Below, one piece after another: positions 1 to 11,879 of a DNA stretch of 64,000 nt. Under the pieces are notes generated by a model. It was not told where the DNA came from. It saw only the letters and a list, made by a program, of their open reading frames with translations, and made no database searches. The stretch spans positions 6,153,001 to 6,217,000 of the forward strand of contig CM048591.1 of NCBI GenBank assembly GCA_026413225.1, written 5' to 3'. How positions within the stretch are numbered: the first letter of the stretch is position 1; each line of letters begins with the position of its first letter. Both the position numbers and the translations under genes were made by a program. The stretch is from Otis tarda. Its lineage: Eukaryota > Chordata > Aves > Otidiformes > Otididae.

Positions 1-310
1 CTGCAAGTCTAGGTTTTAAGTCAGATCCCCTTTACAGTTCACTGTTCCTTTTGAGAGTCTGAAAGATTTCATCCAAATATGGACTTTTTTTTTTTGCCCT
101 GACCTGCTCTGTGCTAGCCTCAATCTCCACCTTCTCCTCTGAACTATCCCATTGTGAACAGAATTACTATGCTGTTTTCTTGGTCTCTCTATTGAGTGTG
201 GCTCATCCTTAAAATTTGATTTCCAGTTGTGCAAGATGAACACTTAAGCAATCATCTTACAACATGAGGGTCTTCGCCTTTATGCAATTTGTGTTCTCAA
301 GAAAGAAAAG

Positions 311-345
311 CAAAACAAAACAAAACAAAACAAAACAAAACAAAA
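311..345 (+). repeat. (CAAAA)7 microsatellite
   Basis: Seven perfect copies of CAAAA stand in a row, preceded by a short GAAAG/CAAAA-like lead-in. This is probably the expanded poly(A)-like tail of an unrecognisable element, or simple slippage. It lies about 65 bases before a CR1 fragment, but unique-looking sequence separates them. The open frames across it are low-complexity artefacts. Confidence 0.95.
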
Positions 346-411
346 CTGTATGGACTTAAGTTCCTGAACAGACCTTTTCTAACACTAAAGCAAATAGTCA
401 GCCACATGCTT

Positions 412-772
412 CTTGGAGAGAAGCAAAAGAGTAGAAGCCTTCCAGTACCTAAAGGAGGCCTACAAGAAAACTGAGGAGGGACTTTTGACAAGGCCATTTA
501 GTGATAGGATAAGGGGTAATGACTTTAAACTTGAAAAGGGTAGATTTATATTAGATGTAAGGAAGAAATTCCTGACTGTGAGGGTGGTGATGCACTGGAA
601 TAGGTTGTCCAGAGAAGCTGTGGATGTCCCATCCCTGGAAGTGTTCAAGGCCTGGTTGGATGGGGCTTTGAGAGATCTGATCTAGTGGAAAGTGTCCTGG
701 CCCATGGCAGAAGGGTTGGAACTAGATGATCTTTAAGGTCTCTTTTAACCCAAAACATTCTATGATTCTATA
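412..772 (+). mobile_element. CR1 LINE, 5'-truncated 3' end
   Basis: This is the last part of ORF2 plus the 3' UTR of an avian CR1 non-LTR retrotransposon. Visible landmarks are the GGCCTACAAGAAAACTGAGG block, the HWNRL-type peptide, the CCATCCCTGGAAGTGTTCAAGG block, GTTGGAACTAGATGATCTTTA and the terminal ATTCTATGATTCTATA. The copy starts abruptly near 412, the usual CR1 5' truncation from incomplete reverse transcription. It is moderately diverged, so it is an old insertion. No target-site duplication is obvious, which is normal for CR1. Confidence 0.93.
413..685 (+). pseudogene. CR1 ORF2 C-terminal remnant (about 90 codons)
   Basis: An open frame translates to the end of the CR1 ORF2 polyprotein. 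It contains the conserved EAFQYLKEAYKKTEEGL segment, then DRIRGNDFKL, MHWNRLSREAVDVPSLEVFKA and the terminal GALRDLI before the stop. This is the region downstream of the reverse-transcriptase domain. Neither the endonuclease nor the RT domain is present, so it is a relic with no expected function. The ATG at 413 is incidental, because the true frame would continue upstream of the truncation. Confidence 0.88.
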
Positions 773-1134
773 ATTGTATGAAAAGTAGGTCAAGATTTAT
801 TTATTGGCCGTAGTTAGCTGACTTGATTCCTTGTTTCTTTTATCCTCTCCTCATGGGGCCTTCCCTAAGGCCTTTGCACAAGTAACCAAAGGACATCGCA
901 CTTGGTTTCACTTCAGCAAAGTCTTTCTGTTAGTGCTTTTCCTTGCTTTCAAGACAGATACTGTGCTGGGCCTCAGCCAAGGTGCAGAAAAGGATGTGAC
1001 GAGATTGCACTGGTTTTTTGATTTATCTTTTCCAGCCTATTGGTTAGTAGAGTACTAATGGACACTAGTGTAAGGAAAGGGATGACAAATCTTATGACCT
1101 GTTGGCTGGGCAGAATTGTGTCACATGTATACGC
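773..1134. other. Unique AT-rich DNA, nothing recognised
   Basis: No repeat landmark, RNA gene or convincing exon is seen. One 75-codon open frame on the plus strand (831-1058) has no recognisable motif. Confidence 0.6.
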
Positions 1135-1215
1135 AACTTGTGGCTTGATATAAGACATTTAATCTCTCTGTACTTAAACCCATCTGTAAAATGGATGTCA
1201 GGACATTGCTATAGC
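1135..1215 (+). mobile_element. MIR/CORE-SINE-like relic (old, short)
   Basis: The stretch reads like the diagnostic MIR-type segment: ACATTTAATCTCTCTGTAC, then CCATCTGTAAAATGGAT. In the family consensus this region runs CACTTAACCTCTCTG...CATCTGTAAAATGGG. Only about 80 bases are recognisable, without a promoter head or tail. It is highly diverged, as expected of an amniote-age repeat surviving in a bird. It could also be the related L2/L3 LINE segment that shares this motif. Confidence 0.5.
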
Positions 1216-2801
1216 AGAAGCTGTTGAGAGAGGGAAAAGGTGTATAATTAATAGCTGACTAGAGGCTGGATGGCAAAATTCATTGGATGGTGGGTAGGTT
1301 CATAATGAATTTCTGACCTGGGGGACAAACATCAGTGGTACTTCATTACTTGAGTCCTGGGATGAAGAAAAGGCCCTGTATCATTAAGCAGCTGGGAAGG
1401 AAGTCTGTAAATTGAGAAAAAAAAAAAAAAAGCAGAGGCGGAGAATAATCTTTTTCAGTGCACTGAAGGGAACTGGCCACACTCTGAGGGTAAAGAAGCT
1501 CAAGCATTCAAAGGCAAGTTAAAATCACAGTTTAATCCATTTTCTTTATCTTTCTTTCAGTGTTCTTGATACTATATAGAGTAAGATGTTCTACCTGTCT
1601 GCTCCATTTTGTCCTTCCTCTCTGCTCCATATCTGCATTCAAGGTTTCATACAAGTTCTCTTCAGAAAGTTCACCTAGGTGTCTCTAAGATTTTGATTCT
1701 GAGTGTGAATCAAAAAAACCTGACCCTACCAACAGTATTCTTCCTTCCCAATTGTCTCTAGCTGACAGGGATCTCAATAACCAGATTATTTATTTTCCCT
1801 TATAAAGTTCATTCTCAACATTACTGTCCATCATGCAAACAAATCCTTCTTTTGGTCCTGGGACTTAGAGATTGAGAAGACTTTCTCCACTCTCTGATTC
1901 AGAAATAAAGGAATGTTTTATCTAAGCATCCCTTATGTTCTCTGTCATCTCACAGATGATAAGCTTTTAAAAATAAAATGGCAGCATATATGAGTCAATC
2001 GGTAGCTTCCACCTGATTACTATAAGCGCATGGTTAGAGAATCCTTCTGTATTTAAAAAAAAAAAATCATCTGCTACTGTTTAATATGCAAAATGAAGTC
2101 AGTTGGTTCAAGCAACATTAGGCAAATCAAAGCATTTATTTGAAACTGACAGTATGTTAACACAGGTAAATTCACACCTTACATGACTGCTCTCTGTCAT
2201 CCATCTCTCTGGTTGCCCTCCAGAACTTACGAAGGGTGCTGTCCTAAACCCAAAAATGTCAAGGACACTTCTGCAGTGAATGGCTGCAGATGAATACACA
2301 TGGTGTCAGAAAAAGTTCTGTTCTCTCCAAATGCAGGGACACTACTGGGTGACAGAAAATCCTGTGAGAATAAAGAAATACGAGCATTTTGGCTTAGCAG
2401 AAGACAACCTTTAACTCAGAGAAAACAAAGTTTTTGAGTCCACAGTCTTACATATATGTAGATGCCTTGCCAAATTCTGGATTCTCCTTTGTAAAGGAGG
2501 TGGGTTTTTTTCCAGAGTGGTACAATCCTGAGAGCTTGAGGAAGATATAAAACTAGGCAGACACATGGCCACAGCACTGAAGCTACTTTGAAAGGGTGAC
2601 AAATTTAATCCCCAGCCATTTTTCTTTTAAAAATATGTTCCTTGAATCTTTTATAGATTTTTTATCAGTCTTAGAAACTGGACTGTGTATAGTAGCACAT
2701 AGATTTTCTTATATGTCCATATTCAAAATATAGTAATGGCTGATCATTTTCTGTCCCTGCGAGTTCAGCTGAAGTAGACATGATCTCTTAGGATTTGACA
2801 T
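1216..2801. other. Unique AT-rich DNA, nothing recognised
   Basis: Apart from short poly(A) runs near 1417-1431 and 2053-2066, nothing here resembles a gene, a repeat family or an RNA gene. Open frames of about 60 codons are at chance level. Confidence 0.6.
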
Positions 2802-2890
2802 TAGAATCATAGAATCATAGAATGATTAAGGTTGGAAGGGACCTTCAAAGGTCATCTAGTCCATCTTCAACTAGATCAGGTTGCTCAGAG
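2802..2890 (-). mobile_element. CR1 LINE 3' tail, minus strand (left arm of inverted pair)
   Basis: The run begins with the CR1 terminal repeat on the minus strand (AGAATCATAGAATCATAGAA), then GGTTGGAAGGGACCTTCAAA and GGTCATCTAGTCCA, and stops at GATCAGGTTGCTCAGAG. It lacks about 20 bases between CTAGTCCA and TCTTCAACTAG that the copies at 22.8, 58.7 and 60.5 kb keep. It abuts a plus-strand CR1 piece directly, with no spacer. Confidence 0.9.
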
Positions 2891-3099
2891 ATTTAAATCA
2901 GATATTTTTTTACACTGAGGGAGGTGGAGCACTGGCACAGATTGCCCAAAGAGATGGTGGATGCCCCATCCCTGGAAACGTTCAAGGCCAGGTTGGATGG
3001 GGCTCTGAGCAACCTGATCTGGTTGGAGATGCCCCTGATCCTTGCAAAGGGTTTGGAGTAGATGACTTTTAAATGTCCCTTCCAACTCAAACTTTTCTG
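2890..3099 (+). mobile_element. CR1 LINE 3' end, plus strand (right arm of inverted pair)
   Basis: This is a plus-strand CR1 fragment starting in the degenerate ATTTAAATCAGATATT region. It runs through ACTGAGGGAGGTGGAGCACTGG, CCATCCCTGGAAACGTTCAA, CTGAGCAACCTGATCTGGTT and GTCCCTTCCAACTCAAAC. The terminal ATTCTATGATTCT is decayed. It contains the same 3' region as the adjoining minus-strand piece, so about 75-90 bases at each end can pair as a stem. The open frames across it are shifted CR1 ORF2 relics. Confidence 0.9.
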
Positions 3100-5690
3100 C
3101 TTCCACTGTCACTTACAGATGCAAATGTGTAATTCAACTTCATATCTTTGGGTTTTTTTTCAGTCTCTAGATGTAATCACAACTTTGCATCCTTGTAAAG
3201 GCAGACAAAGACAACCTGCCAGCAATTTCTATTGAACAATTCTTATCGAAAAAACTTTTGTACCAAGAGCTGCTCCTGGAGATGTGGTAAATTCTGGGTT
3301 TGGAGTTTGGAGTATTATAAGCTAATTTTCCAATTCTGTATTAAAATATAAAAATTACAGCCCTTGGACCCATGAAAGAGAGAGAATGGTACACTTTCAT
3401 CCCCAAGACTCTGGTAAATTAGGTTCTGGTTCACCCCCTAGCAGAACATAAACCTTGTACTGGGGCTATATTAAAAAAAAATCAGCTGTTCTAATTAAAT
3501 CAGCATCAGCTCAATGGAATGTAATAGGATTCCAGCCATGGCTTTTTGGGGTAATTCTTCATGTTAGGATCTGTAGCAAGAAATTACCTACATCATTACT
3601 GAAACCACTTTTAAGGCATCACTTCAGGAGGATAAAACAACTTTTAAAACTTATTCCTGTATTAAAATGAGAAAATGGAATATTTCCAGGCAGAAGTTTG
3701 GATTGTCGGGTGAACAAGGAAGCATATCAGTAATTTCTTAGACGGTATAATGGCAGTAGGATTATTTCTTTCTATTTTTCTTCTTGGAACATTTTTTAGA
3801 ATAAAAAGATTGGATTGTAACTCCTGTCACTAATCCCAGCCTTTTGCTATCTGATTTACCATTTGATACACTGTCATAGTCAACATTGTTAAGCATCTTT
3901 TAACATCCATGTTTTACACATCTATTTCTGTTATTTTGGTACTATTGTAGAACCTTAACAGGTTCTCATGCTGTTGAAGGGACTTCCTTACTCCTGACTT
4001 TTTTATTTCACTCCAAATACGTAAATGGGAAAGCAGAGAACAACTGCAAATGGTTATAGAATAAGTTAAATCTAGTAAATAAAATATATAGAAAAATTAA
4101 AAGCTGCTAGTACTCAGTATAATCTATATTTTATTATTTCCCCTTTACAATGTTGTTAAAAAATACATGACCTCTTGATGGATGTATACTTCTTTGAAGA
4201 AGGTGTTCTGTAGCTCTGAGGCAGGATAAGTAACATGTGATGTGGCAGCTGTAAGGTAACAACATGTTTTCCCATAAAAAGTGGAGTAAATGGGCACATA
4301 AATTCTATATAAACTGTCAGCATGTCAGCTATGCTAACAGTGGTAAGCTACTGCCCTGGAGCCTCGCTAACTTATGCACCATCATTTTTCAAACAATACA
4401 CTTCAAGAACTCGTATAGCTCCTGTGGAAGCAATGCTCAGACCACCCTCCGACTGGCCACTTCAGCCACCTTTGTTCGTGTGCAAGGTCTGAAGAGGGAT
4501 GAAATCCAATCGTTATTTTCCGTAGGTAATGTTTTCCCTGGTGTCTGAAAGCAGGAGTTCTGCAGCAGGGATTTTAACCATGTTTTCTGATAGATTATCC
4601 CAGTCCAGTATTCATCTCGTCTGGTTTCAAATATCTACTCAGCAGACTTCTACGTCTGAGCAAGGCACCCCAGGCTCTGCAGTCACTCGTTGCAGTTAAC
4701 CAGGGTGCTGAGTACTTTTAGGGAGTAATTCATCTGATCTGCTTTAGCTGTGTACTTTAGCTGACATGCATCACACCTCAAAAGAGCCTAGGGAGTTTAA
4801 CAGACATCATCACCTACATTATGAATGTCTAAGTTAGAAGACATTCTGAATCAACCACTGAATACCCTTAGCCCTCTAAAATAACCGTTCTGCTAAGTTA
4901 CTTTTTTGTTGTTGTTGTTGTTCTTTTAAGTCTGACTATTCTACTTATTTGGCTGGATAGATGTGAGTTGAAGAACCTCATACACTTGGGAAACCCCAGC
5001 AGCCCATGCCAAACTATCCACTTCATCTGACTTGTTTGTGAAATAGAACATCTGCAGGCAGTTTGTGTCTCCTCATGTAGACAAAGCTGTGATCTGGAAA
5101 AACTGGAGACAAAAAGAAGGAATTATGAGACTGATTTGGATAAACATCATGCAACATTCAAACGTAATTATATTGCAAGTACCACACATGGTGGACAGGT
5201 CAGGAATAGGGTGCAACCTTACATAAGGTGGAACCTTGCTAGGCCAAAAGTTTATGATCATATTTTATCAGGCCCATTTTCTCTACTATCTGTTTCAAAA
5301 ACCACTTATTGAGTTAGAAAAGAACACTGACATGTTGACAATTTTACAATTAAAATTTTTGTATATTAAAAAGTCTTTCTTCAATTAAATGTAACAATGT
5401 ATGGGTAAAAAAAAAGAAATAAGATAACTCTTGTCAAAGTTGAAAAAGTCTTTTTTTCCTTCATTTTTTTTTTTAAAAATATATTTTAGGACAGGAAAAC
5501 CATTACCCAGAAAACTTACCCTGCAATACTGAGGAATATTTACTGACCACCTTAAGTTGCTTCCTACATAGCTACATTCTGGGCTATGACACAATGGTCA
5601 TGAAAGACAAGCAATGTCAGTTTGAGGCAGTTAAAATTTTTATATCAACAAAGGCAGTGAAACTTCCACACTAGCCCTTTCTCTTCAAGG
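3100..5690. other. Unique AT-rich DNA
   Basis: No gene or repeat family is recognised. The only structured items are a short GTT run near 4905-4922, a T-rich run at 5451-5475 and scattered homopolymers. The 94-codon open frame at 4264-4548 has no motif I recognise and no codon pattern that sets it apart from chance. Confidence 0.6.
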
Positions 5691-5872
5691 TCAAGTGTTC
5701 TCAGTCGACCTCTTGAAACATGCACATAACTAAATTATATAGGCATATCATTGTTATCATAAATACATTATGTACTCCTATTTTCATAGTTAATGTAAGA
5801 GAGTCAGAGAAAATTTTTACTTGAATAAGGCGGGTCAGTAACCTGAAAAGGTTGAAGAACACTGCTTTAGAT
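5691..5872. mobile_element. Possible hAT/Charlie-like MITE relic
   Basis: The right end reads GGGTCAGTAACCTGAAAAGG then TTGAAGAACACTGC. This resembles the inward-facing terminal repeat of hAT-Charlie elements, whose ends read about CAGTG(T/G)TTCTCAACCT. About 180 bases to the left, CAAGTGTTCTCAGTCGACCT resembles the partner terminus in opposite orientation. The interior is AT-rich and non-coding, as expected for a non-autonomous element. I could not find a convincing 8-bp target duplication (the right flank CTTTAGAT resembles the hAT-type CTCTAGAG, but the left flank does not match), so the call is tentative. Confidence 0.33.
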
Positions 5873-7249
5873 AGATGGACAAGGAAAGTCTTTATGACCT
5901 GATTTCCATGAACTTTAGCTGAGTTTCAAGTGCTGAGAAGGTATTTTAGCGTACGGTAGAAAATAAGCTAATCTGAAGATATTTCCTTAGTTGCTATCAA
6001 CAAGCTACTCAGCATTTTTGCATGTTATGTTTTCCATGTCAGACAAATGTCCAAAAATAATTTATTTTTAATGTTGATTCTTCAAAAAGGCATAGTGAAT
6101 TCCTATTAGTAACTGATGCAGCAATACAGTCTGAAGCTTTAATAAAAATCAAGAAAATTAATTCGATGTCATGAGTGAGAAGGATCTTTCTAAATTCATT
6201 TAGTTGAAGTGGAGAGCAAAGTTGCTGATCTGTCTCTAAGTCAGGTACATTCTTCTTCTTCAGTTGTTCAGTTTGTAGAGCCCTTTGTGCAACAGCTCCG
6301 GTCTTTGGTGGAGGCTTTTAGGCAGTCTTGTGATCAAAGTACTATGGAGAAGGAAGGGAAGAAAACATCATCACAGTGAATGTCACAATTCTAATATATC
6401 CAAGTGCGGTCTTTAGTCATTAGCCTAATAAGTGTCTAAATTACAATTATACCTCACTTTTTGTTACAATTACAACAGTTGCGTGTTGGTAGGTTGTTTT
6501 TTTTTTTATTTAGAACCTTTTAGATTCATACTTGCATACTAATATTAAATTAATCAAAACTCTTATCACTTTATTTCCCAATATCACAAAGAACAAAAGT
6601 GGGAAAAATGTTTTCTATGTAGTCCAAAACATAAATGCACAATCAGGCAATAGTCACATTAAAAAACTCACCTTGCAGATTCTTATGATCAAGTTATGAG
6701 AAGCAAACCACAGTTACCTCTGCAAAGCTAGCTTATGGAAAGCACCAAACCAGAGTGTGCTGGTTGTATTTCACTATGTCATGTAGCTTTCTTGACATCA
6801 GACAATGTAATATATAAATACAATAACATTAATTAAAAAAAAAAAAGAGAGAATCACTCTCTGAGTAAAAAAAAAAAAAGGTAATTGGTTTTGAACCTGT
6901 TACCAGAACTGAGTTGAGGTGAGACTTATCTGCTTTTTTGGCAATGGGGAGGTTGATCTCACACCCACAAAAGTGGCTTATAAAGAATAAAGAAATTCTG
7001 AAAGCTGGATAAACTGACAACAACCCTTCTGCTTCTTCATGCCCTTAGGTTTGCTAGATTGGATAGCAATCCTCATGAGAATCCTGTAAGCCACTGGCAG
7101 ATTTATTTTCTTGTCTGAGAAATTGTATGCAGACATTAAAAAAAAAAAAAAGAAAGAAAAAAAAAGAAAAATTTTATATTCTTATAAAAGTTTGTACTTG
7201 CTTGTTTCTTTCTTGAAGCTGAGGGCAAGGTTTGGTTTTAGGATGTGAT
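5873..7249. other. Unique AT-rich DNA with A/T homopolymer runs
   Basis: T and A runs occur near 6497-6508, 6835-6846, 6868-6879 and 7138-7170. No gene, RNA gene or repeat family is recognised. Confidence 0.6.
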
Positions 7250-7480
7250 TCAAGTTTTATGCAGATCTTTGGATGTTGTGTATATAGCTAAGCCTTTTCA
7301 AGCTGTGATCCCATCAGATCTCCTGGGGCAATTCCAACTGTAATCCTGTCAGATCTCATAAGCTAAATAGATTGGGCCAACTCAAGCTGCGATGCTGTCA
7401 GATTTCATCAGTTAAGCAGGTTTGGGATGAGTCAGTGCTTGAAGAAGAGATTTGCAATGAACAGGTTGGTTTCGAAGGAC
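7250..7480 (+). mobile_element. 5S-rRNA-like SINE relic with tandem modules
   Basis: Three neighbouring segments resemble the internal promoter region of vertebrate 5S rRNA. The third (7391-7450) aligns without gaps to the 5S segment GATCTCGTCTGATCTCGGAA onward at roughly two positions in three. It keeps a box-A-like AGTTAAGCAGG and then AGT-CTTG spacing like 5S. The second (about 7341-7378) keeps GTCAGATCTCATAAGCTAAA and TTGGGCC. The first (about 7300-7325) keeps only GATCCCATCAGATCTC. A weaker fourth, CAGATCT...AGCTAAGCC, lies at 7263-7292. 5S-headed SINEs (AmnSINE1 type and other 5S-derived families) are known in amniotes. Assignment to one of these is inference, and the tandem arrangement is unusual. 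Confidence 0.5.
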
Positions 7481-9500
7481 GTAGTGGTTGTGATAACACC
7501 ATGTATGTGCATGATGTTGCCTTTTCCTTTGTGAAGGCATTGATTTCAGGCAGCCAATCTGCATTCCTCACACATCACACTGCTGAAAGACAGTTCTTAT
7601 GAAAAGGAGGAGATGAAACTGAGGTATTTCCCCAGATTTCAGCATAAATAAAGAGACTGGAAGATATCTCTGCTTTTTCTGAGGCTGTGTTTCCAGTTTC
7701 CAAGAAAGAAGCCAGGGGAGAAGCATATCAGACAAGAATGAGTGAGTGTGGTCCAAATCTTGTTTGACAACAATATGTATGTTGTTTTCACTTTCAAAAC
7801 TGCATCATCTCCTGTGGCTCTGCCAACAAGACTCAATGGAGCTGCATAAAGAAGGAACAACTGCTTTCATCTATGGTTCTCAGGTAGTTTCTATTCTAAG
7901 CATGTTACGAGAAGACTTCTTAAGAATTAGCTTTCTTTTTTCCTTAACAAAGGAAGCTGTATGTGCTACTGGTGATATTACTCCATGGCCTTCAGAAGCT
8001 TATTTAAGATTTGTATTTGTATTGAACCAGTGTGGTGAAGAAAACAAAACAGATTAGGTTTATAAGGTTTCATACTTGAAGCACATTTCTTAACTTATTT
8101 TGTAATTCATTGTCCCTCATTTAATTCTGAAACTAAAGCAAAAAGACAAGCTGTTGAAAAAAAAATCAGAAATCATCTCTGGAAGAAAAGGAAACTATGT
8201 TTTGAAGCTGAATCCATTTTGTAGGGCTTATATTGGTATTTTTTTGTGTGTGTCGATATTTGTGTCCTTTTTAATAGATATTTGTAACACAATAATTTCT
8301 TTTTAAATCATTTTTTATCACCAGAAGTCACATTTTCTTATTATATGGTGAACTTCATTAAATAGATAAGGAAAAAGCAAGGTCTTAAAAATGAACTTGA
8401 TAAAAAGAAGTGTACAATTTCAAAGAATGCATTAATTAAAATAAAATAGAAAGATTACAACAATAATTATGACAATTTTTTCCCTACACATTTTTTTTTT
8501 ATGAAAGAAAAGAGAAAAAATATTTCTAATGAGGAAACTGCTATTGTTGAGCATATTCTGGACAGTTTTAGGAACAAAATCTTATGCTGAAATAACTCAT
8601 CTCCATGACGAGAAGTTCCCTAAAAGACAGACTGATCCCAAACTACAGAATGAGCCTTAATAGATCCTGCTGCCTTAATGTAGTAGAAAGTAAGGATCTC
8701 TGAAGAAATAACGAGTATACCTTTGTTCCACTCCCTTCTTCTGCTTTCAGTTCCGATGAATTGTAGGCCAGAGTATTGTCTTTTCTACACTTTTCAGGAA
8801 GTTTTAGCCTGATTTAAAACTCATAACTGTTGTGTATGATGGCCAGCTGATAATAAAGCCTGGCATAAATTAAAAGATAATACATAACAGATACTCTTCA
8901 GGAGGTCCAAGGTGAGCCTCACCTCACCACACTGACAAGGTCTAGCAATGCCAAAATCTGCTGTCAGCCAGGACTGCCCTCGTGGCCTGAGGAGAGGAAG
9001 AGGAAATCAGAGAATCACATTTCTGGGCTGCTTTAGGTTGAGGCACACTAAAAGTTTTACTTTCTTTCTGTTGACTTTAAAGGAGGCTAGGAGATTGGTA
9101 AAGATATACATACCGACTTCTCTGTTAGTCAGATAAATGCATTCCTCCGAGGATGTGCACCACAGTACTGGACTACCTTCTCCTTCTCGTTTGACTAAAA
9201 CCAACCATTGTATCTCAATGTAAGTCACATAGAGTAGAAACTGCTGGGCCTATCAGTGTTTGGAATTTGTTTTGCTTTTATATGACTGGTGGGTTCTGTG
9301 TTATCATCCGGGAATGTGCGAGCTTAGCATGGTAGTTTGCTCTCCACCCTGTCTTGCACAGGGGACTGGTGTCTGGGAGAAGCCAGATTCTCTGCCCAGG
9401 GGCTTGGGTCTGATAAAATTGTTGAACGCTGCCCATGTGCAAAAAGTTGTCTGTATTCTGCTTAGCTCTGCTTAGAAACACAAGGATCATTTTCCCTCCC
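7481..9500. other. Unique DNA, nothing firmly recognised
   Basis: This includes a 103-codon plus-strand open frame (7746-8057) with no recognisable domain. It begins just downstream of the 5S-like relic and may partly be the SINE's own downstream body. The remainder is AT-rich with no repeat landmarks. Confidence 0.55.
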
Positions 9501-9504
9501 ATCT

Positions 9505-9542
9505 TTTTCTTTTTTTTTTCTTTTTTTTTTTTTTTTCTCCTC
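9505..9542 (+). repeat. T-rich polypyrimidine run
   Basis: A run of T broken only by single C residues precedes CTCCTCCTGG. It could be the reverse-strand tail of an unrecognised element, or a slippage product. It resembles a polypyrimidine tract, but no exon follows. Confidence 0.8.
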
Positions 9543-11879
9543 CTGGATGCTTAGAAATTCCCATTTGAAGTGTTAAACTGAAGATGAAGGTTCTGATGTT
9601 TGTGTCAAGATTAGCATGGTGGGTGGGAGTGAGCGGGAGATGTCTTCCTGAGGAGCAAAGCTCTCAGCACAAGAGAGTGTGTCAATAGAGATGAGGGGAA
9701 TCTAAAGCATAAAGGTTAGCTTTTTAAACGGCTGAAGTTAGAAAGACTGCTCTTTGTGAAACTGGTCACAAAGGGAGCAAAGTATCCGCACTAGAAAGAC
9801 TGAGTGACCTTTTCAAAGCGCTAGGTATTGTTTATTTTCATTGAATTATGTGTGTATGTGTATGTATAAGTGTGTTGCGTGGTGAGCAACTGACAGATGC
9901 TGCACAGTTTTTCCTAAACTTGCCGAGTCTCTACTAATTAGAACTGGGATGGAGCTGCATTTTGTAATTCACAGTTAAGTTCTTAATTTTGAAATATTTC
10001 CTGAGCCAAAATGGACACAAGTAGACAACATTTCCCCCCTAAATCTGCTACCAAACAGATTCTGGAGGCAGTGTTCTTGGTTTAATTGAAGTTTTCATTC
10101 CCATTTTAATTTACTTTTTATATCATATTCATGTTGTGCTCTGTGATATTATGCAATATACAATGTGGAAACAAAAGACACATCTATACTAGTAAATTAT
10201 ACATGCTCAGAACTGGTTTTGGACGCAGAAGCCAGCCGGCACGAATCACTCCATGTCCTTACTGGGAAATTCTTTTAACTTCCAAAACTTGGTGGCCACA
10301 TCCAAACTGCCTATTGAGAGTCATCCTTGGCCCATGTAGTCTCCTGAACTGTTCCCAGAAATTGTCTAGGGAAATATTGGTTACTTGGCACAAAAACCAT
10401 GCTAGGGAAAACTCTTAACAATTTGATTTTACAGGCAATTTTATTCCAGAGCCCAGGAATATTTTCTGGCACTGGTTGGCTTAGAAGTCATTAAATCCTT
10501 TGGACTGCACTACACTTAATTTGGTCAAATACCAAAAGAAGAAGCAGATCCTATTGTGTTTCACTCTGAAGAATGTCTCCCTGGCTTCATCCGCAGATTA
10601 GCCTAAAGACTGTATTGACTCTACTGCCTGACAGATCTGGGTGATAGGAAAGTGATCTCACACGTGTCCCCCACATGCCTCTCTGTAAACAAGGCCCGAG
10701 GTTTGAAAAAGAAAGAATATATACAGTCAATAAATAAATCAAAGGCAGTATACATTTGTGAACTCTGAAAAAGACTCTTTATAATTGAGATCTTGATTTT
10801 ATGCACATTATGCCATTAGAAAAAAATATTAGGTTCAGTAGATTTTTCTTTATATTAGAGATTATTTTTACTTTGGATCTTGTTGTAGGAGCAGAGAAAA
10901 TCACCTATTACTATAGTCCAGCCTGGATGTGGATGGATAAATAGGTAAATGGGGAGAAAGAAGTTATTTTTTATGGATTTTGTTCTGTAGAATTATTTTC
11001 TTTTAGGGGATGAGCTATCAAATTTTTTTTTAAGTAGTCCTAGATATCTTTGATTAAATTTTGCAAATCTTCCTTTTGCTGCTCTAGAGGCCTTCTTCCT
11101 TCAGCTAGCAAAACAACTGTTTCAACTAAAGATATTTAAAAGAAACATTAAAATAAATTACATACTTTTCACATTGCCTTATCTTATTATATGTAATACA
11201 GGACCACTGGTCTGACAGAAGCCCTAAAAAGCAACGAGATGCTTAAAATAGCCCTTGTAAAATCAAAGAATCTTTCAATCAGGGACCTGAGTGGCAGGAG
11301 GATTTCACTCATGATTCTTACACCCAGTCCAAAAAGTGCACCCAGCAAGGTGCTTTAGATGTAGACACTCATGGATCAGAACGTATGAATCAGTATGAAC
11401 TTGTTCAAAGGTCTCAGCATCAGTTTAAGAATTTAAGTAACAGACAGCTTTCTAAAAACATTCAGCATGCAGAATGCCTTTAAAAAAAGGAACCTTTTAT
11501 TTTTCTGCATGTAGGAGCTGAATTGCTTTGAAATCTGGCCATAAATTTACTGGAAAACATTTAGCATCACACTGAGAATGGTATTTGGATCTACACTTTC
11601 AAAACAAGTGAATAATTTCTATTCATCATCCTGGAAAACAAAATCCGTAGAAGTCAGGCATTCCCACATGTCTTGGGGATCTGGGCAGCTGTCTTTTATG
11701 GTGAAGCAAAAATTTTTAGTGCTGTTTTTGGTGGAATGCCAAATTTGCAAGAAAGTTTGTACCTTACTTGCCCCCTCCCCCCAAAGATACAGAAAAGCCA
11801 CACTGAGTTCATTTTAACTCATAATTGAAACTTTCATCTCTCTAAATAGAAGCACCCTTTAAAATAAAATAAAATGCCA
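9543..11879. other. Unique DNA
   Basis: The only structured item is a short TG-rich stretch near 9848-9875. No gene, RNA gene or repeat is recognised. Open frames up to 95 codons carry no motif. Confidence 0.55.

Noticed and set aside
2802..3099. Twin-priming inversion as explanation of the inverted CR1 pair
   Set aside because: Both arms contain the 3' terminal region, whereas twin priming would leave complementary, non-overlapping parts.
7746..8057. 103-codon plus-strand open frame downstream of the 5S-like relic
   Set aside because: No domain, no splice context, and length is within chance expectation for 64 kb.
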